From Clostridium_AD frigoriphilum (GTDB lineage Bacteria; Bacillota; Clostridia; Clostridiales; Clostridiaceae), in NCBI RefSeq assembly GCF_036541405.1, contig NZ_JAZHFS010000020.1, forward strand, positions 34,521-98,520: a stretch of DNA of 64,000 nt. Direction: 5' to 3'. How positions within the stretch are numbered: the stretch's first letter is position 1; every line of letters begins with the position of its first letter. Below, piece by piece: positions 54,680-63,998 of this stretch. A program made the translations under genes and the position numbers. Under the pieces are notes generated by a model. It saw only the letters and a program-made list of their open reading frames with translations, made no database searches and was not told the DNA's origin.

Positions 54680-56632
54680 TTAAACATTGTTAATATTATA
54701 TTTTTTAATTTTTCTGTACATAGTAGATCTACTTATTTTCAACATTTTAGCTGCTTTTACTAGGTTCCCATGACAAAATTTAAGAGCCTTTATTATACTC
54801 TCTTTCTCTAAAATATCTATAGGTATAATGTCTATATCTTTAATTTCTTTATCTTTAGTTTTTTCTATACATTTATTTATTTCTACTATATCTGAAGACT
54901 CTAATCCAATTATATTATCTTCGCTTGAATAATAATCTCTTTCTATAACATTCCTAAGTTCTCTCACATTACCTGGCCATTCATATTCCATAAGATTCGT
55001 GATATAATTTTTATTCATGACTTTGATTTTATCATTATTTTTCATATTTAGCATGTCTATGAAATATTTTGCAAGTACTCCTATGTCCTCTTTTCTTTCT
55101 ACAAGTGGAATAGTTTTTATATTCATTACATTTAACCTATAATAAAGATCCGCTCTAAAAGTTTTCTTTTTTACCTCTTCTTTTAGCCTCTTATTAGTTG
55201 CACATATAATTCTAACATTTAACTCCTTCTCATAGGTTCCACCGACTCTAACAATTTTATTGTTATCGAGTACCCTTAATAGTTTAGATTGAATATCTAA
55301 AGGAAGTTCTCCTACTTCATCTAAAAAAATAGTTCCTCCATCTGCAAGCTCAAATTTTCCAGGGTGTCCCTCTTTAATCGCTCCCGTAAATGCGCCTCTA
55401 TCATACCCAAAAAGTTCACTTTCTACCAATTCTCTTGGTATAGATGCGCAATTTATAGCTACAAAAGGTCCCTGCTGCCTTTTACTATAATTATGTATTG
55501 ATTGAGCCACTAGCTCTTTACCTGTACCACTTGAACCTTCAATTAGTATATTACAATCACTTTTTGCAGCTTTCTTTGCAAATTCTATTAAACTTTTCAT
55601 TTTTTCATTATCACTTATAATATCATCAAATTTATAGGTTGCTTTATATCCCACTACTTTATTAACCAACTTATGTACATATTGCGTTTCTCTAAAAGTT
55701 ATAACGCTGCCCATAAATTTATGATTAACTTTCATAGCAACAGCATTTATTATACATTTTATTCTCTTATTTCTTATATGAAAATCACATTCTATATTAT
55801 TATAAGCTTGCCTAGAACTCGATATCATATGATCAAAATTTAAATCTTTTAGTGTTTCTTTTATGTTCATTTTAAATATTTCATTTTGTGTTATTCCTAA
55901 AATATTTTCAGCCCTGTCATTTATCCTTTTGATATTAAAATTCTCATCAATAACAATCATACCCTCCACTATTGAATCAAAGGTTATGTTTAATAAATCA
56001 TAAGAAATAATAAGTGCTAGCTGCTTTTTTATGGACTCCGCTGCTGCCGTAACAATTCCTAATGTATGTAAATGTGCATCACGACAAATACCTGACATAT
56101 TTATACACCCTATTATATTTCCCTCTTCATCATGAATAGGCGCTGAAGAACATGTCCAAGAATGTTGATTTATACCATAATGTTCAGCCCCTATTGTCTG
56201 TATAGGTTTATCTAAGTGGATCGCTGTTCCTATAGCATTAGTGCCCACTGCCCTTTCTGTCCACAGAGCTCCTTTTACAAAATTCAACTCATTTGCCTTT
56301 TGTATAATATTACTTTCTCCAATAATATCAAGTATATATCCATCTCTATCTGATAAGAACAAAGCAAATCCAGAACCCGCTATAATATTATGTATATCCT
56401 CCATTATAGGACGGGCTACGGAAACAAGTTCCGCATTTTCTTTGATTTTAGATTCTACAGATACCGCATAAGCATCATTACCACGACCATCCATAAAATC
56501 TACACCATATCCCTTGCATCTTTTCCAGGAGTCTGCTATTTCTAATCTTACATCATTATTCATATTCCCTTGCTTCACAAATTCTTCCCACGCCTTAGAA
56601 ATAAACCCCATATACTCTGACATATTCTTCAT
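54680..56632 (-). CDS. Sigma-54-dependent transcriptional activator (AcoR-like)
   Basis: AGGGAGG before the ATG at 56632 favours a 650-residue start; the longer TTG start at 56665 would run through an operator-like palindrome. N-terminal ~210 residues are a GAF-type sensor (FALFLSDRDGYILDIIG, SWTCSSAPIHDEEGNIIG). A PAS domain follows, then the AAA+ core with Walker A EGSSGTGKELVAQSIH, the sigma-54 contact GAFTGA and Walker B GGTIFLDEVGELP. A Fis-type helix-turn-helix ends the protein (GNLVKAAKMLKISRSTMYRK). It likely activates the adjacent dehydrogenase gene. Confidence 0.92.
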   Translation of the reverse strand: MKNMSEYMGFISKAWEEFVKQGNMNNDVRLEIADSWKRCKGYGVDFMDGRGNDAYAVSVESKIKENAELVSVARPIMEDIHNIIAGSGFALFLSDRDGYILDIIGESNIIQKANELNFVKGALWTERAVGTNAIGTAIHLDKPIQTIGAEHYGINQHSWTCSSAPIHDEEGNIIGCINMSGICRDAHLHTLGIVTAAAESIKKQLALIISYDLLNITFDSIVEGMIVIDENFNIKRINDRAENILGITQNEIFKMNIKETLKDLNFDHMISSSRQAYNNIECDFHIRNKRIKCIINAVAMKVNHKFMGSVITFRETQYVHKLVNKVVGYKATYKFDDIISDNEKMKSLIEFAKKAAKSDCNILIEGSSGTGKELVAQSIHNYSKRQQGPFVAINCASIPRELVESELFGYDRGAFTGAIKEGHPGKFELADGGTIFLDEVGELPLDIQSKLLRVLDNNKIVRVGGTYEKELNVRIICATNKRLKEEVKKKTFRADLYYRLNVMNIKTIPLVERKEDIGVLAKYFIDMLNMKNNDKIKVMNKNYITNLMEYEWPGNVRELRNVIERDYYSSEDNIIGLESSDIVEINKCIEKTKDKEIKDIDIIPIDILEKESIIKALKFCHGNLVKAAKMLKISRSTMYRKIKKYNINNV

Positions 56633-56648
56633 TCCACCCTCCCTTTTG

Positions 56649-56708
56649 TGCCACCCACGTGGCAAGTGGCATTTTATTATATTATACTATTTTATTATGA
56701 GAAAGCAA
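56649..56708 (-). promoter_or_regulatory. Promoter and operator-like palindrome of the AcoR-like gene
   Basis: TTGCTT (56703-56708), a 16-base spacer and TATAAT (56681-56686) on the minus strand. Just downstream of the start point, TGCCAC / GTGGCA repeats in inverted and direct order (56649-56671) around CCACGTGG. This may be an autoregulatory site or a leader hairpin before the ribosome site. Confidence 0.55.
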
Positions 56709-56806
56709 TTTGAAACTGTTACCACTACAATTGATAGCAAAAGTTATTCTGTAAATAAGGTATCATGTTAGGGTGTATTTAAAATCAATATTTTTATGTT
56801 AAATAT

Positions 56807-56835
56807 TTGAAATTTATATTGATATTCTATATAAT
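56807..56835 (+). promoter_or_regulatory. Promoter of small membrane protein gene
   Basis: TTGAAA (56807-56812), a 17-base spacer and TATAAT (56830-56835), about 105 bases before the coding region. Confidence 0.7.
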
Positions 56836-56942
56836 TGAATAAGGACATACTTAAAATAAAAATTCAAGCAAATTTTAGTTAAAAGACAACAACTATTATT
56901 GTTAAATGCTTATTATATTAGAAACTAAGAGGGAGTGGTATT

Positions 56943-57272
56943 ATTATTCTGAATAATATATTTATACTTTTCATATTTATAGTAGGATTGTGCATTATTC
57001 TGTATGGAATGACGAGAACAGAAACAAATTTCGATATGCTTAGATATGCTTTAACTACAAATACAAAAATTGAAAATAAAAAGGGGTATGTAAAATCTTA
57101 TAAAATTAGCTCTTTAGTAATAGGGTTTTTATTCTTAACGTTAAGTGTTCTATCGTATGCTGAGGTATTTTCTTTTTGGTATACGACTTTATGTTTTCCT
57201 TCAATAATTTTATTGAAATTTATAATGAGACTGTTTATTCAATTTAAATATTCTAAAAAATCTACAACGTAA
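56943..57272 (+). CDS. Small membrane protein, apparent ATT start
   Basis: The shortest conventional start is a TTG at 56988, inside what reads as the first membrane helix. In frame upstream lie ATT codons at 56940-56948, seven bases after GGGAG, giving about 109 residues (ILNNIFILFIFIVGLCIILYG onward, split here). Three hydrophobic segments are predicted, with a charged loop (MTRTETNFDMLRYALTTN). No family is recognised with confidence. It has a strong promoter and terminator of its own. Confidence 0.6.
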   Translation: MILNNIFILFIFIVGLCIILYGMTRTETNFDMLRYALTTNTKIENKKGYVKSYKISSLVIGFLFLTLSVLSYAEVFSFWYTTLCFPSIILLKFIMRLFIQFKYSKKSTT

Positions 57273-57396
57273 GGGATGTTTAAATATATTATTTTAGTGG
57301 TTAATTATTGTGTAATTTGTTAAAGGGAAAACATTTTTATTTCTATGCGAGACAACTCAAATAAAAAGACATATCTAAGAGTTTTTCTATAATATA

Positions 57397-57442
57397 CCCT
57401 ATAGAGTAGACAATAAAAAAAGCCGCTCTATAGGGCGTTTTT
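57397..57442 (+). terminator. Terminator after the small membrane protein gene
   Basis: CCCTATAGAG / CTCTATAGGG (ten perfect pairs) followed by CG and five T on the plus strand. Confidence 0.8.
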
Positions 57443-57535
57443 ATGGATATTCCCGTCATCAACGGTTATCTACAGTATATAACAAAACATTAAAAGGTAT
57501 ATTTACAAGAAAATTTCACCTAACCTCACATCTAA

Positions 57536-58921
57536 TTAATGATGGAAACTAACTTTGTCGTGATTATTTAATACTGGGTTTTTCTTTAAATACTCCAGTT
57601 CTTTACGAAAATCACGAAGTAGTAAAAATATCATGTCCCTACTAACTCCATGACGAATTAAAATACGTTGTACGGTCATATTTTGACGATCACTTGGGAG
57701 TGGATAGGATGCAATTTGCCAACCGTGCATTCTTAAACGGTCAGAAAGATCGTAAAGTGAAAATCCTGCTTCCTCTTCATCTTTTAACGAATAACAAACT
57801 GCTGGTATACCACCGTGTCCATCATATAATATTTCCAAAGTATCTATTTCCCTTAATTGCTCACCTAAATACTGAGCAGTGCTAGCACATTCACTTTGAA
57901 TTGTAGTAAAGCCATCACGACCCAATCGTAAAAAGTTGTAATATTGAGCAATAATTTGACCAGCTGGCCTTGAAAAATTTAGAGCAAACGTCGGCATTTG
58001 TCCCCCTAAGTAATCAACATTAAAAATTAACTCCTTAGGCAGATCAGCCACAGTCCTCCAAATTATCCAACCAACGCCAAGTGGTGCCATACCAAATTTA
58101 TGACCTGATGCATTAATTGATTTGACTCTAGCAATGCAAAAGTCCCACTTAAGCTTTTTCTGTATAAATGGGGCAATGAATCCTCCACTAGCTCCATCTA
58201 CATGAATAGGTATATCAAAACCTTTTTCATTTTGAATCTTATCTAAGGCTCCAGCTAGCTCCTCTACCGGTTCATATATTCCAGTAAAAGTACTACCCAA
58301 AGTTGCTACTACTCCAATTGTATTTTCATCACAATAATCATTTAGCTTATCTGGATTTATACCTAATTCATCTTCGGTTATTGGAATCTCTCTAATTTCC
58401 ACATCAAAGTAACGTGCAAATTTATGCCAACATATCTGAACAGGCCCACATACAATATTAGGATTATTAGTAGATTTCCCCTCGGCTTCACGCCTCTTAC
58501 GCCACTGCCATTTAAGTGCAAGCCCCCCAAGCATCGCAGCTTCACTTGATCCCGTTGTTGAACATCCAATGGTATCTTCTTTTTCAGGTGAATGCCATAA
58601 ATTTGCGAGTATACTCACGCATCTATGTTCAATTTCAGAAGTTTGAGGGTACTCATCCTTGTCTATCATATTTTTATCGATTGACAAATCCATGAGCTCA
58701 TGAACTTCATCTTCGATATATGTTGTGCAAAATGTTGCTAAATTTTGACGCGCATTTCCATCCATAAAAAGCTCATCGAGAACTAATTGCCTAATTACTT
58801 TAGGATCTGAAGTTGTTTCAGGCAACTCATTTTTGGGAAGCTGATCTAGTGCTATTGAATTAGTATAAAGATCCTTAAACTCATCTTCATCTCTACCTTT
58901 TTTATAATGATATAATGTCAT
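57536..58921 (-). CDS. gadB: Glutamate decarboxylase
   Basis: A 461-residue PLP enzyme of normal GadB length. PIHVDGASGGFIAPF holds the Asp that pairs with the PLP ring; SINASGHKFGMAPLG holds the Schiff-base Lys; TTGSSEAAMLGGLALKW binds phosphate. It converts glutamate to GABA, consuming a proton, which usually serves acid resistance. The C-terminal His pair (SFHH) resembles the pH-plug end of other GadB proteins. No glutamate/GABA antiporter gene is adjacent. A short acetyltransferase gene precedes it by 31 bases. Confidence 0.95.
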   Translation of the reverse strand: MTLYHYKKGRDEDEFKDLYTNSIALDQLPKNELPETTSDPKVIRQLVLDELFMDGNARQNLATFCTTYIEDEVHELMDLSIDKNMIDKDEYPQTSEIEHRCVSILANLWHSPEKEDTIGCSTTGSSEAAMLGGLALKWQWRKRREAEGKSTNNPNIVCGPVQICWHKFARYFDVEIREIPITEDELGINPDKLNDYCDENTIGVVATLGSTFTGIYEPVEELAGALDKIQNEKGFDIPIHVDGASGGFIAPFIQKKLKWDFCIARVKSINASGHKFGMAPLGVGWIIWRTVADLPKELIFNVDYLGGQMPTFALNFSRPAGQIIAQYYNFLRLGRDGFTTIQSECASTAQYLGEQLREIDTLEILYDGHGGIPAVCYSLKDEEEAGFSLYDLSDRLRMHGWQIASYPLPSDRQNMTVQRILIRHGVSRDMIFLLLRDFRKELEYLKKNPVLNNHDKVSFHH

Positions 58922-58952
58922 AGTCTATTCCTCCTTGCTCCCTGCGATAATG

Positions 58953-59231
58953 TTATTTTAACATTAATACATCTAAATACTTGTCATTTTTATTCAATTC
59001 CGCTTTAGCGTAAGGACAGATAGGAATTATTTTTTTGTTTGTATCTCTCGCTAAACTAACAATCTTTTCTAACAATTGTCTAGCTACATTTTGACCTCTT
59101 AACCCATCAGATACAAAAGTATGATCGATGGTTATCGCATCTCCATGATATGCAAATTCCATCTTAGCGAGTGGTTTTTCTTCATTATCACCCACATAAA
59201 AACTCTTTACTCCTTTTTTTATATCTAACAA
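58953..59231 (-). CDS. Short GNAT-like acetyltransferase (YjdJ type)
   Basis: A 92-residue protein of the small GNAT subfamily: FAYHGDAITIDHTFVSDGLRG then QNVARQLLEKIV, and a final KIIPICPYAKAEL where the family has the conserved C-x-Y region. It binds acetyl-CoA; substrate unknown. It precedes gadB closely and may be co-transcribed. Confidence 0.85.
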   Translation of the reverse strand: MLDIKKGVKSFYVGDNEEKPLAKMEFAYHGDAITIDHTFVSDGLRGQNVARQLLEKIVSLARDTNKKIIPICPYAKAELNKNDKYLDVLMLK

Positions 59232-59314
59232 AATAATACCTCCTTTAGTATAAATATATTTATTCTTTTATAATGATAATACTACATTAAATCATCTCGT
59301 GCGAAGTTGCAATA

Positions 59315-60214
59315 TTAATTATTTATAGCTGTTATCATTAATTTAGGAATCCCTCCAGTAGAAGTCACTTCATTAATCCAAATATTAAAAATATCCTCAC
59401 CAAACATTATCCCTTGATAATTTACAAATAGATTTTTTGTGAATGAATTACTTATTGATGCCTTATATTTTGGATAGAAAATCAAATCATAATTCTTAAT
59501 AAAATAATCTTTATTTTGTATTTTTACAACCTTACCATTAATTTTAGCATTTATAGGATATTTTATTTGCTCAGCTAATCCCTGCTTATCACCATTTACT
59601 ACATAACTTTGAATTTTGCGAGCAAATTCCTCAACATCTTTGTCCTTTTTAGTATTTAAAGCTACAGCATACCTTTTCCCATATACGTCTGACGCAATGT
59701 TACTTTTAAGTGTTAATGTAAATGGATAGCTACTTTTATTATCAGCGCTTACCCATTTACCCTCAATTTTATCAACTGTTTTCATTGTTCCTGTAAATAT
59801 ACCCGTATTTTTACCTTTGGCATCATATTCATATAGAATAATATCTTTTTCATCAGACTTTCCTTTTAGTTTAATCTCCTTCTTCTGCTTTTCATAAAAA
59901 TATGTCCCTACTATCTCTTTGTTCTGCTTATAAATACTCATTTGAATTTTAATATTATTTTTTATAGTTCCCTCATAATCATAATATCCTTTTTTAAACA
60001 TACTTTTAGTAATATCCATATTTTCTAGCAAACTAGAAAACGATTTACTATTAGTATCTTTATTACTTTGGGCTTTAGTTACTGTTTTTGCTGTGGCCGC
60101 TGTTTTTGTCTGTTCTTGATTACTACTACTCTGAGTATTATTAACATCCTGTTTTGCACTTGAACACCCTGTCATTAAAGTAGTTATCATAATAATTAGT
60201 ATTATTTTCCTCAC
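59315..60214 (-). CDS. Predicted lipoprotein, unknown
   Basis: A 299-residue protein with lipobox LMTGC (Cys17), a Ser/Thr/Lys/Gln-rich linker (residues ~20-60), a beta-rich central domain (KGYYDYEGTIKNNIKIQMSI onward) and a C-terminal domain rich in Lys and Asn. It should be anchored outside the membrane. No named family is recognised. Confidence 0.8.
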   Translation of the reverse strand: MRKIILIIMITTLMTGCSSAKQDVNNTQSSSNQEQTKTAATAKTVTKAQSNKDTNSKSFSSLLENMDITKSMFKKGYYDYEGTIKNNIKIQMSIYKQNKEIVGTYFYEKQKKEIKLKGKSDEKDIILYEYDAKGKNTGIFTGTMKTVDKIEGKWVSADNKSSYPFTLTLKSNIASDVYGKRYAVALNTKKDKDVEEFARKIQSYVVNGDKQGLAEQIKYPINAKINGKVVKIQNKDYFIKNYDLIFYPKYKASISNSFTKNLFVNYQGIMFGEDIFNIWINEVTSTGGIPKLMITAINN

Positions 60215-60301
60215 ATTAAGCCCTCCTATGTGTATAGCATATTTACCTTATTATAACATAATGCATGTTATTTTCATTAGTAGTATGAGCTAAAATCAGA
60301 A

Positions 60302-60332
60302 AAGGTATAACAAAATAAAATTGCTATACCTT
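60302..60332 (-). terminator. Terminator after the 42-residue ORF
   Basis: AAGGTATA / TATACCTT with inner CAA/TTG pairing and T-rich sequence on the minus strand. Confidence 0.7.
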
Positions 60333-60354
60333 AAACTTTGAGTTAAGTTTTTTA

Positions 60355-60483
60355 CTAACCATTTACTATAACTGGATCATTATCTCCTATTGTTATTGTA
60401 ACTTGATTTTCTACATATAATACCTCTTCTTTTAGTCCTAATGCCTTTGCAACCTCTATATTCTTGAAAAATTTAGTGTTCAT
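60355..60483 (-). CDS. Possible small protein of 42 residues
   Basis: The minus strand opens MNTKFFKNIEVAKALGLKEE and then VLYVENQVTITIGDNDPVIV before a TAG. A modest AGGAAG site precedes the ATG and a terminator follows. The second half resembles the start of a copper-amine-oxidase N-terminal (stalk) repeat, so it may be a relic of a longer secreted protein. Confidence 0.4.
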   Translation of the reverse strand: MNTKFFKNIEVAKALGLKEEVLYVENQVTITIGDNDPVIVNG

Positions 60484-60602
60484 ATTTTTTTCTTCCTAAT
60501 ATTTTGTTTTCACATATTCTTGCTTTCCTATGTCTTTATTTTATGCTTATTTAAGTTATAAGAATGTGATTTGAATCAAATTATTAGGATTATAAATTTT
60601 TT

Positions 60603-61472
60603 TTATATAAGTCTCTCAAAATTATGATTTTTAGGCCTAGCATAATTAAACTTTAGTCCAAAACATTCACGCGTAAGTAATCCCTTTTCTGAAGAAAAAT
60701 CCACTACATGCTCTAAAACTTGAACTATCTTTTCTTTTTCTGAATCAGTAATATCTAATTTCACTCCATATATATATTTATTTTCTTCAACCTTTTCTCT
60801 CCATGACATATAACCTTTAGCATAAATTTTTGTATCAGCAATAACTATACTAAATTCTAACATTGTATTCTCATCTATTACTAAATTAATATCCGTAATA
60901 AATTGAATACCATCATGTGAGATATTATCTATTCGTATAGTGACCCACTGCGAAATGCCCGATTTATTACTTATTTTATGCACTTTCATTTTCGCAACAA
61001 AATTATTATTAAGTTTATATCTTTTATATGTTCTTCTATCAACATTCACCGTACATTTTCTAATACAATCTACGTCATATGAACAATTACCAGAATTCTC
61101 TAAAGTTCCATTTTTATTTAACTCATTAAGCCTGCTCATAAACTGTTCATGGTCATCATCGCCAGCCTTATTAATAAACTTAACTCCATATCTATATATG
61201 CCACCATCGACTTCTTCTTTCCTCACAATATAGCCATAAAAAGCAGTACACTCCTCTTCAACGGTCAACTTAAACTCAATAATCATAATATCACTTACTG
61301 GCAAATTTAAGCTAGAAAGAAACTTGAGTCCACCAGAACTGATATTTTCTACACAGATATTTCCTTTTCCTGTAGTGACAATTTTATTATTAAATTTAAC
61401 AATAGAAATTTGTGTACAAATTGGTGTCTTACATTCAATTCTAGAATATTTTCTAATGCCTCTTGTTTCCAT
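60603..61472 (-). CDS. Tandem PilZ-domain protein
   Basis: A 289-residue protein with two PilZ domains. First: RKYSR (RxxxR) near residue 8 and NISSGG (N-x-S-x-x-G) near 45. Second: RTYKR near 152 and NISHDG near 184. Both carry the residues needed to bind c-di-GMP. No output enzyme is attached. It may sense the product of GGDEF proteins such as the one at the left edge. AGAAAGGACGG precedes the ATG. Confidence 0.88.
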   Translation of the reverse strand: METRGIRKYSRIECKTPICTQISIVKFNNKIVTTGKGNICVENISSGGLKFLSSLNLPVSDIMIIEFKLTVEEECTAFYGYIVRKEEVDGGIYRYGVKFINKAGDDDHEQFMSRLNELNKNGTLENSGNCSYDVDCIRKCTVNVDRRTYKRYKLNNNFVAKMKVHKISNKSGISQWVTIRIDNISHDGIQFITDINLVIDENTMLEFSIVIADTKIYAKGYMSWREKVEENKYIYGVKLDITDSEKEKIVQVLEHVVDFSSEKGLLTRECFGLKFNYARPKNHNFERLI

Positions 61473-61776
61473 AAAACCGTCCTTTCTAAATCGAGATATA
61501 TTACATATTTAATACATTTTATTATCGTACGATTACGTTAAGCCCTGAACTATCACTCTCTAAAATTTATACCTAATATGTCTTTAGTATATGTGATAAG
61601 ACAAAAAAAATTTACTTACTTATCTTCATTTAAAAGCAATTCAAAGTAAAACAGATAAAACCGAAGCTTGTTTAAGATATATTTTACATTTGAGTTATAC
61701 TGGGGTTATATGAGCTTATATGATATAATACTAATATAGATCAAAAAAAATAAAATATTATTTAGGAGGACAACAA

Positions 61777-62895
61777 ATGAATATATGTATTTTAGGTGGT
61801 GGAAATATAGGTACACTTTTAATGGGAGACATCGGAAGAAACAAGAATATTTCTGTTCGATTATTGACTTCCAGACCAAATGATTGGAACCATATTATTG
61901 AGGTTTGTGATAATGATGGCACAATTAAACACACAGGGAGAATAGATATTATATCTAGTAACCCAGAGGAAACAATAAAAGATGCTGACATCATTATATC
62001 CACACTTCCATCTTATATATTTAGCAAAACGCTTCAAAGAATAAAACCTTTTCTTAAAAAAGGAGTTTGGATTGGCATGATGCCAGGTAACGGTGGTGGA
62101 GAATTCTATTGTAGCGATCTTATTGAAAACGGCTGTACAGTATTCGGATTTCAGAGAGTTTATGGCATAGCTAGATTAAAGGAGTACGGAAAATCTGTAT
62201 ATGACCTAGGTAAGAAAGAAGAGCTTTTTATAGGAGCTATTCCTGCTAGTAATACCTCAGAAGTATGCAAGGCATTAGAGACCATACTTAGCATGAAGTG
62301 TAATCCACTAGAAAATTTTCTGCAAGTTTCACTTACACCAGCTAATCCAATTCTTCATACTGCAAGACTTTATGGAATCTTTCACGATTATAAAGAAGGA
62401 GTATATTTTAAAAATATGATTCAATTTTATAATGAGTGGACGGATGAATGTTCAGAAATGTTAATAGCTACTGATGAAGAGGTTCAGAACTTGTGCCTAA
62501 AGCTCGGGACTATTGATTTGAAGAAAGTCGGTTTTATAAAAGAGTATTTTGGAGCAGATTCCTCGCATCAAATGACAAAGCAAATTAGTGGTAAGCCTGC
62601 ACTTAAGAATATAGAGTCTCCGCTTATAAAAACAGAAAATGGGTATATTCCAGATTTTAATTCAAGGTACTTTCTAGAAGATTTTCCATATGGACTATGC
62701 ATTATTAAGAGCTTTTGCGAATTAGCGGAAGTTAAAACTCCATTTATTGATAAAATTCTTATGTGGTTTGAGAGCTTTTTCGGGGTTGAATATTATGTAG
62801 ATAATAAATTTATAGGAAAAGATTTAAAAGGTCTTCCTCTTCCACAAAATTTCGGGATAAAATCAATAGAAGATGTGTTTGCATATTATAAGTAA
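61777..62895 (+). CDS. Octopine/opine dehydrogenase family protein
   Basis: A 372-residue protein. The NAD(P) fold is MNICILGGGNIGTLLMGDIG; ADIIISTLPSYIF follows; the catalytic domain carries NPILHTARLYGIF, with the His seen in opine dehydrogenases. Such enzymes reductively join an amino acid to a keto acid. Substrates are unknown here. AGGAGGACAACAA precedes the ATG. It is alone, with a strong terminator. Confidence 0.87.
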   Translation: MNICILGGGNIGTLLMGDIGRNKNISVRLLTSRPNDWNHIIEVCDNDGTIKHTGRIDIISSNPEETIKDADIIISTLPSYIFSKTLQRIKPFLKKGVWIGMMPGNGGGEFYCSDLIENGCTVFGFQRVYGIARLKEYGKSVYDLGKKEELFIGAIPASNTSEVCKALETILSMKCNPLENFLQVSLTPANPILHTARLYGIFHDYKEGVYFKNMIQFYNEWTDECSEMLIATDEEVQNLCLKLGTIDLKKVGFIKEYFGADSSHQMTKQISGKPALKNIESPLIKTENGYIPDFNSRYFLEDFPYGLCIIKSFCELAEVKTPFIDKILMWFESFFGVEYYVDNKFIGKDLKGLPLPQNFGIKSIEDVFAYYK

Positions 62896-62904
62896 ATTAG
62901 GATT

Positions 62905-62948
62905 ATCCTCGACAGTACTACATTAAAGTACTGTCGAGGATTTTTTTT
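62905..62948 (+). terminator. Strong terminator after the opine dehydrogenase gene
   Basis: ATCCTCGACAGTACT / AGTACTGTCGAGGAT with an ACATTAA loop and a run of at least seven T. Confidence 0.92.
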
Positions 62949-63108
62949 GATAAATGAGTGGCCTTTTATCTTGTTAAATATTTTCAATGTAAAAACTACT
63001 AAATTCAATGTTATAATAATACTATTCTTCTTTAAGCTTAAGAAGACTAATGTTAAAGCTATTTAAATATAAAACATTATCTAAAATTTCTTAAGGAGAA
63101 GACGTAAA

Positions 63109-63897
63109 ATGGGAAAAAAATATAATAAACACGAAAATGATTCTGAAAACATTAATAATTTAATCAATCATGACGGAATCGGTAATACTAAAAAATCAGC
63201 AATAATTCTTTCGCAAAAAGAAGTAGATAGATTTCTTTCTGCCAAAAAGTTATCTGGGCTTGCACTAAGTATTGGTGTATCTTTATGTAATATGGCAGTT
63301 ATTTCGTCAATATTAATGTACACCCTCATAGATGACTACATTATCCGAGAGAATATGCTTGGACTAATAGTACCATTAGCTATCCTTTTATCCGCTATAC
63401 CTTTTTTAATTTATTCCGGTAAGAAGTTGAAAAAGTACAAACATCTCAGAAGTGGTTTTGATTATTCTCTTGATGTAGCTTTAACTATTGAGATAAAAGA
63501 CTCTGCTTTTGTATTAATTTACTTTTGGTCCTCCTTTATTGCTGGATGCCTCTTTATTATGTCACCTTCAGCAATTTGGATGGAGAACAAGTTTTATAAT
63601 GACCAATCTAATTATGGAGTAGTTGCTATGCTTACAATAGTTTGTATTGCTGCTTTTATATTCATCTATGTAGGTTGTATTAATGAGGGTTACAAAATAC
63701 TTTTAAATAAAAAGGACTATTCAAAAATAAAGACCCACCATAATAAACTTACCCTTAGAGTTGTCGCTGCAATTTGGTCACTTTCAGGATCTATTTTCTT
63801 TATTAGCGGATGTATTTTTAGCCAATGGAATATTATTATATTCCCTATTACAGGTATTTTAGTATATATCTATAATAAATCACAATACTCTACTTAA
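63109..63897 (+). CDS. Membrane protein resembling the C-terminal part of HTH-membrane regulators
   Basis: A 262-residue protein. A hydrophilic N-terminus (~40 residues) is followed by KEVDRFLSAKKLSGLALSIG and about six membrane helices. The FLSAKK...GV-LC phrase is common at the start of the membrane part of clostridial helix-turn-helix membrane proteins, but no DNA-binding domain is present here. AAGGAGAAG precedes the ATG. Function unknown. Confidence 0.75.
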   Translation: MGKKYNKHENDSENINNLINHDGIGNTKKSAIILSQKEVDRFLSAKKLSGLALSIGVSLCNMAVISSILMYTLIDDYIIRENMLGLIVPLAILLSAIPFLIYSGKKLKKYKHLRSGFDYSLDVALTIEIKDSAFVLIYFWSSFIAGCLFIMSPSAIWMENKFYNDQSNYGVVAMLTIVCIAAFIFIYVGCINEGYKILLNKKDYSKIKTHHNKLTLRVVAAIWSLSGSIFFISGCIFSQWNIIIFPITGILVYIYNKSQYST

Positions 63898-63945
63898 TCT
63901 AAAATTGAATATATGTATATATTAAAAGGGAATTCATTTTGATAT

Positions 63946-63998
63946 GCTCCCCTTATGGTAGACAGTTAAATAATAAAACTGTTTACTATAAGGAGAGC
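63946..63998. repeat. 22-base imperfect inverted repeat at window edge
   Basis: GCTCCCCTTATGGTAGACAG with TT pairs with AACTGTTTACTATAAGGAGA with GC (three mismatches, two of them wobble pairs) across a nine-base A/T loop. It may be an insertion-sequence end or a regulatory hairpin of a gene beyond the edge. Confidence 0.5.
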
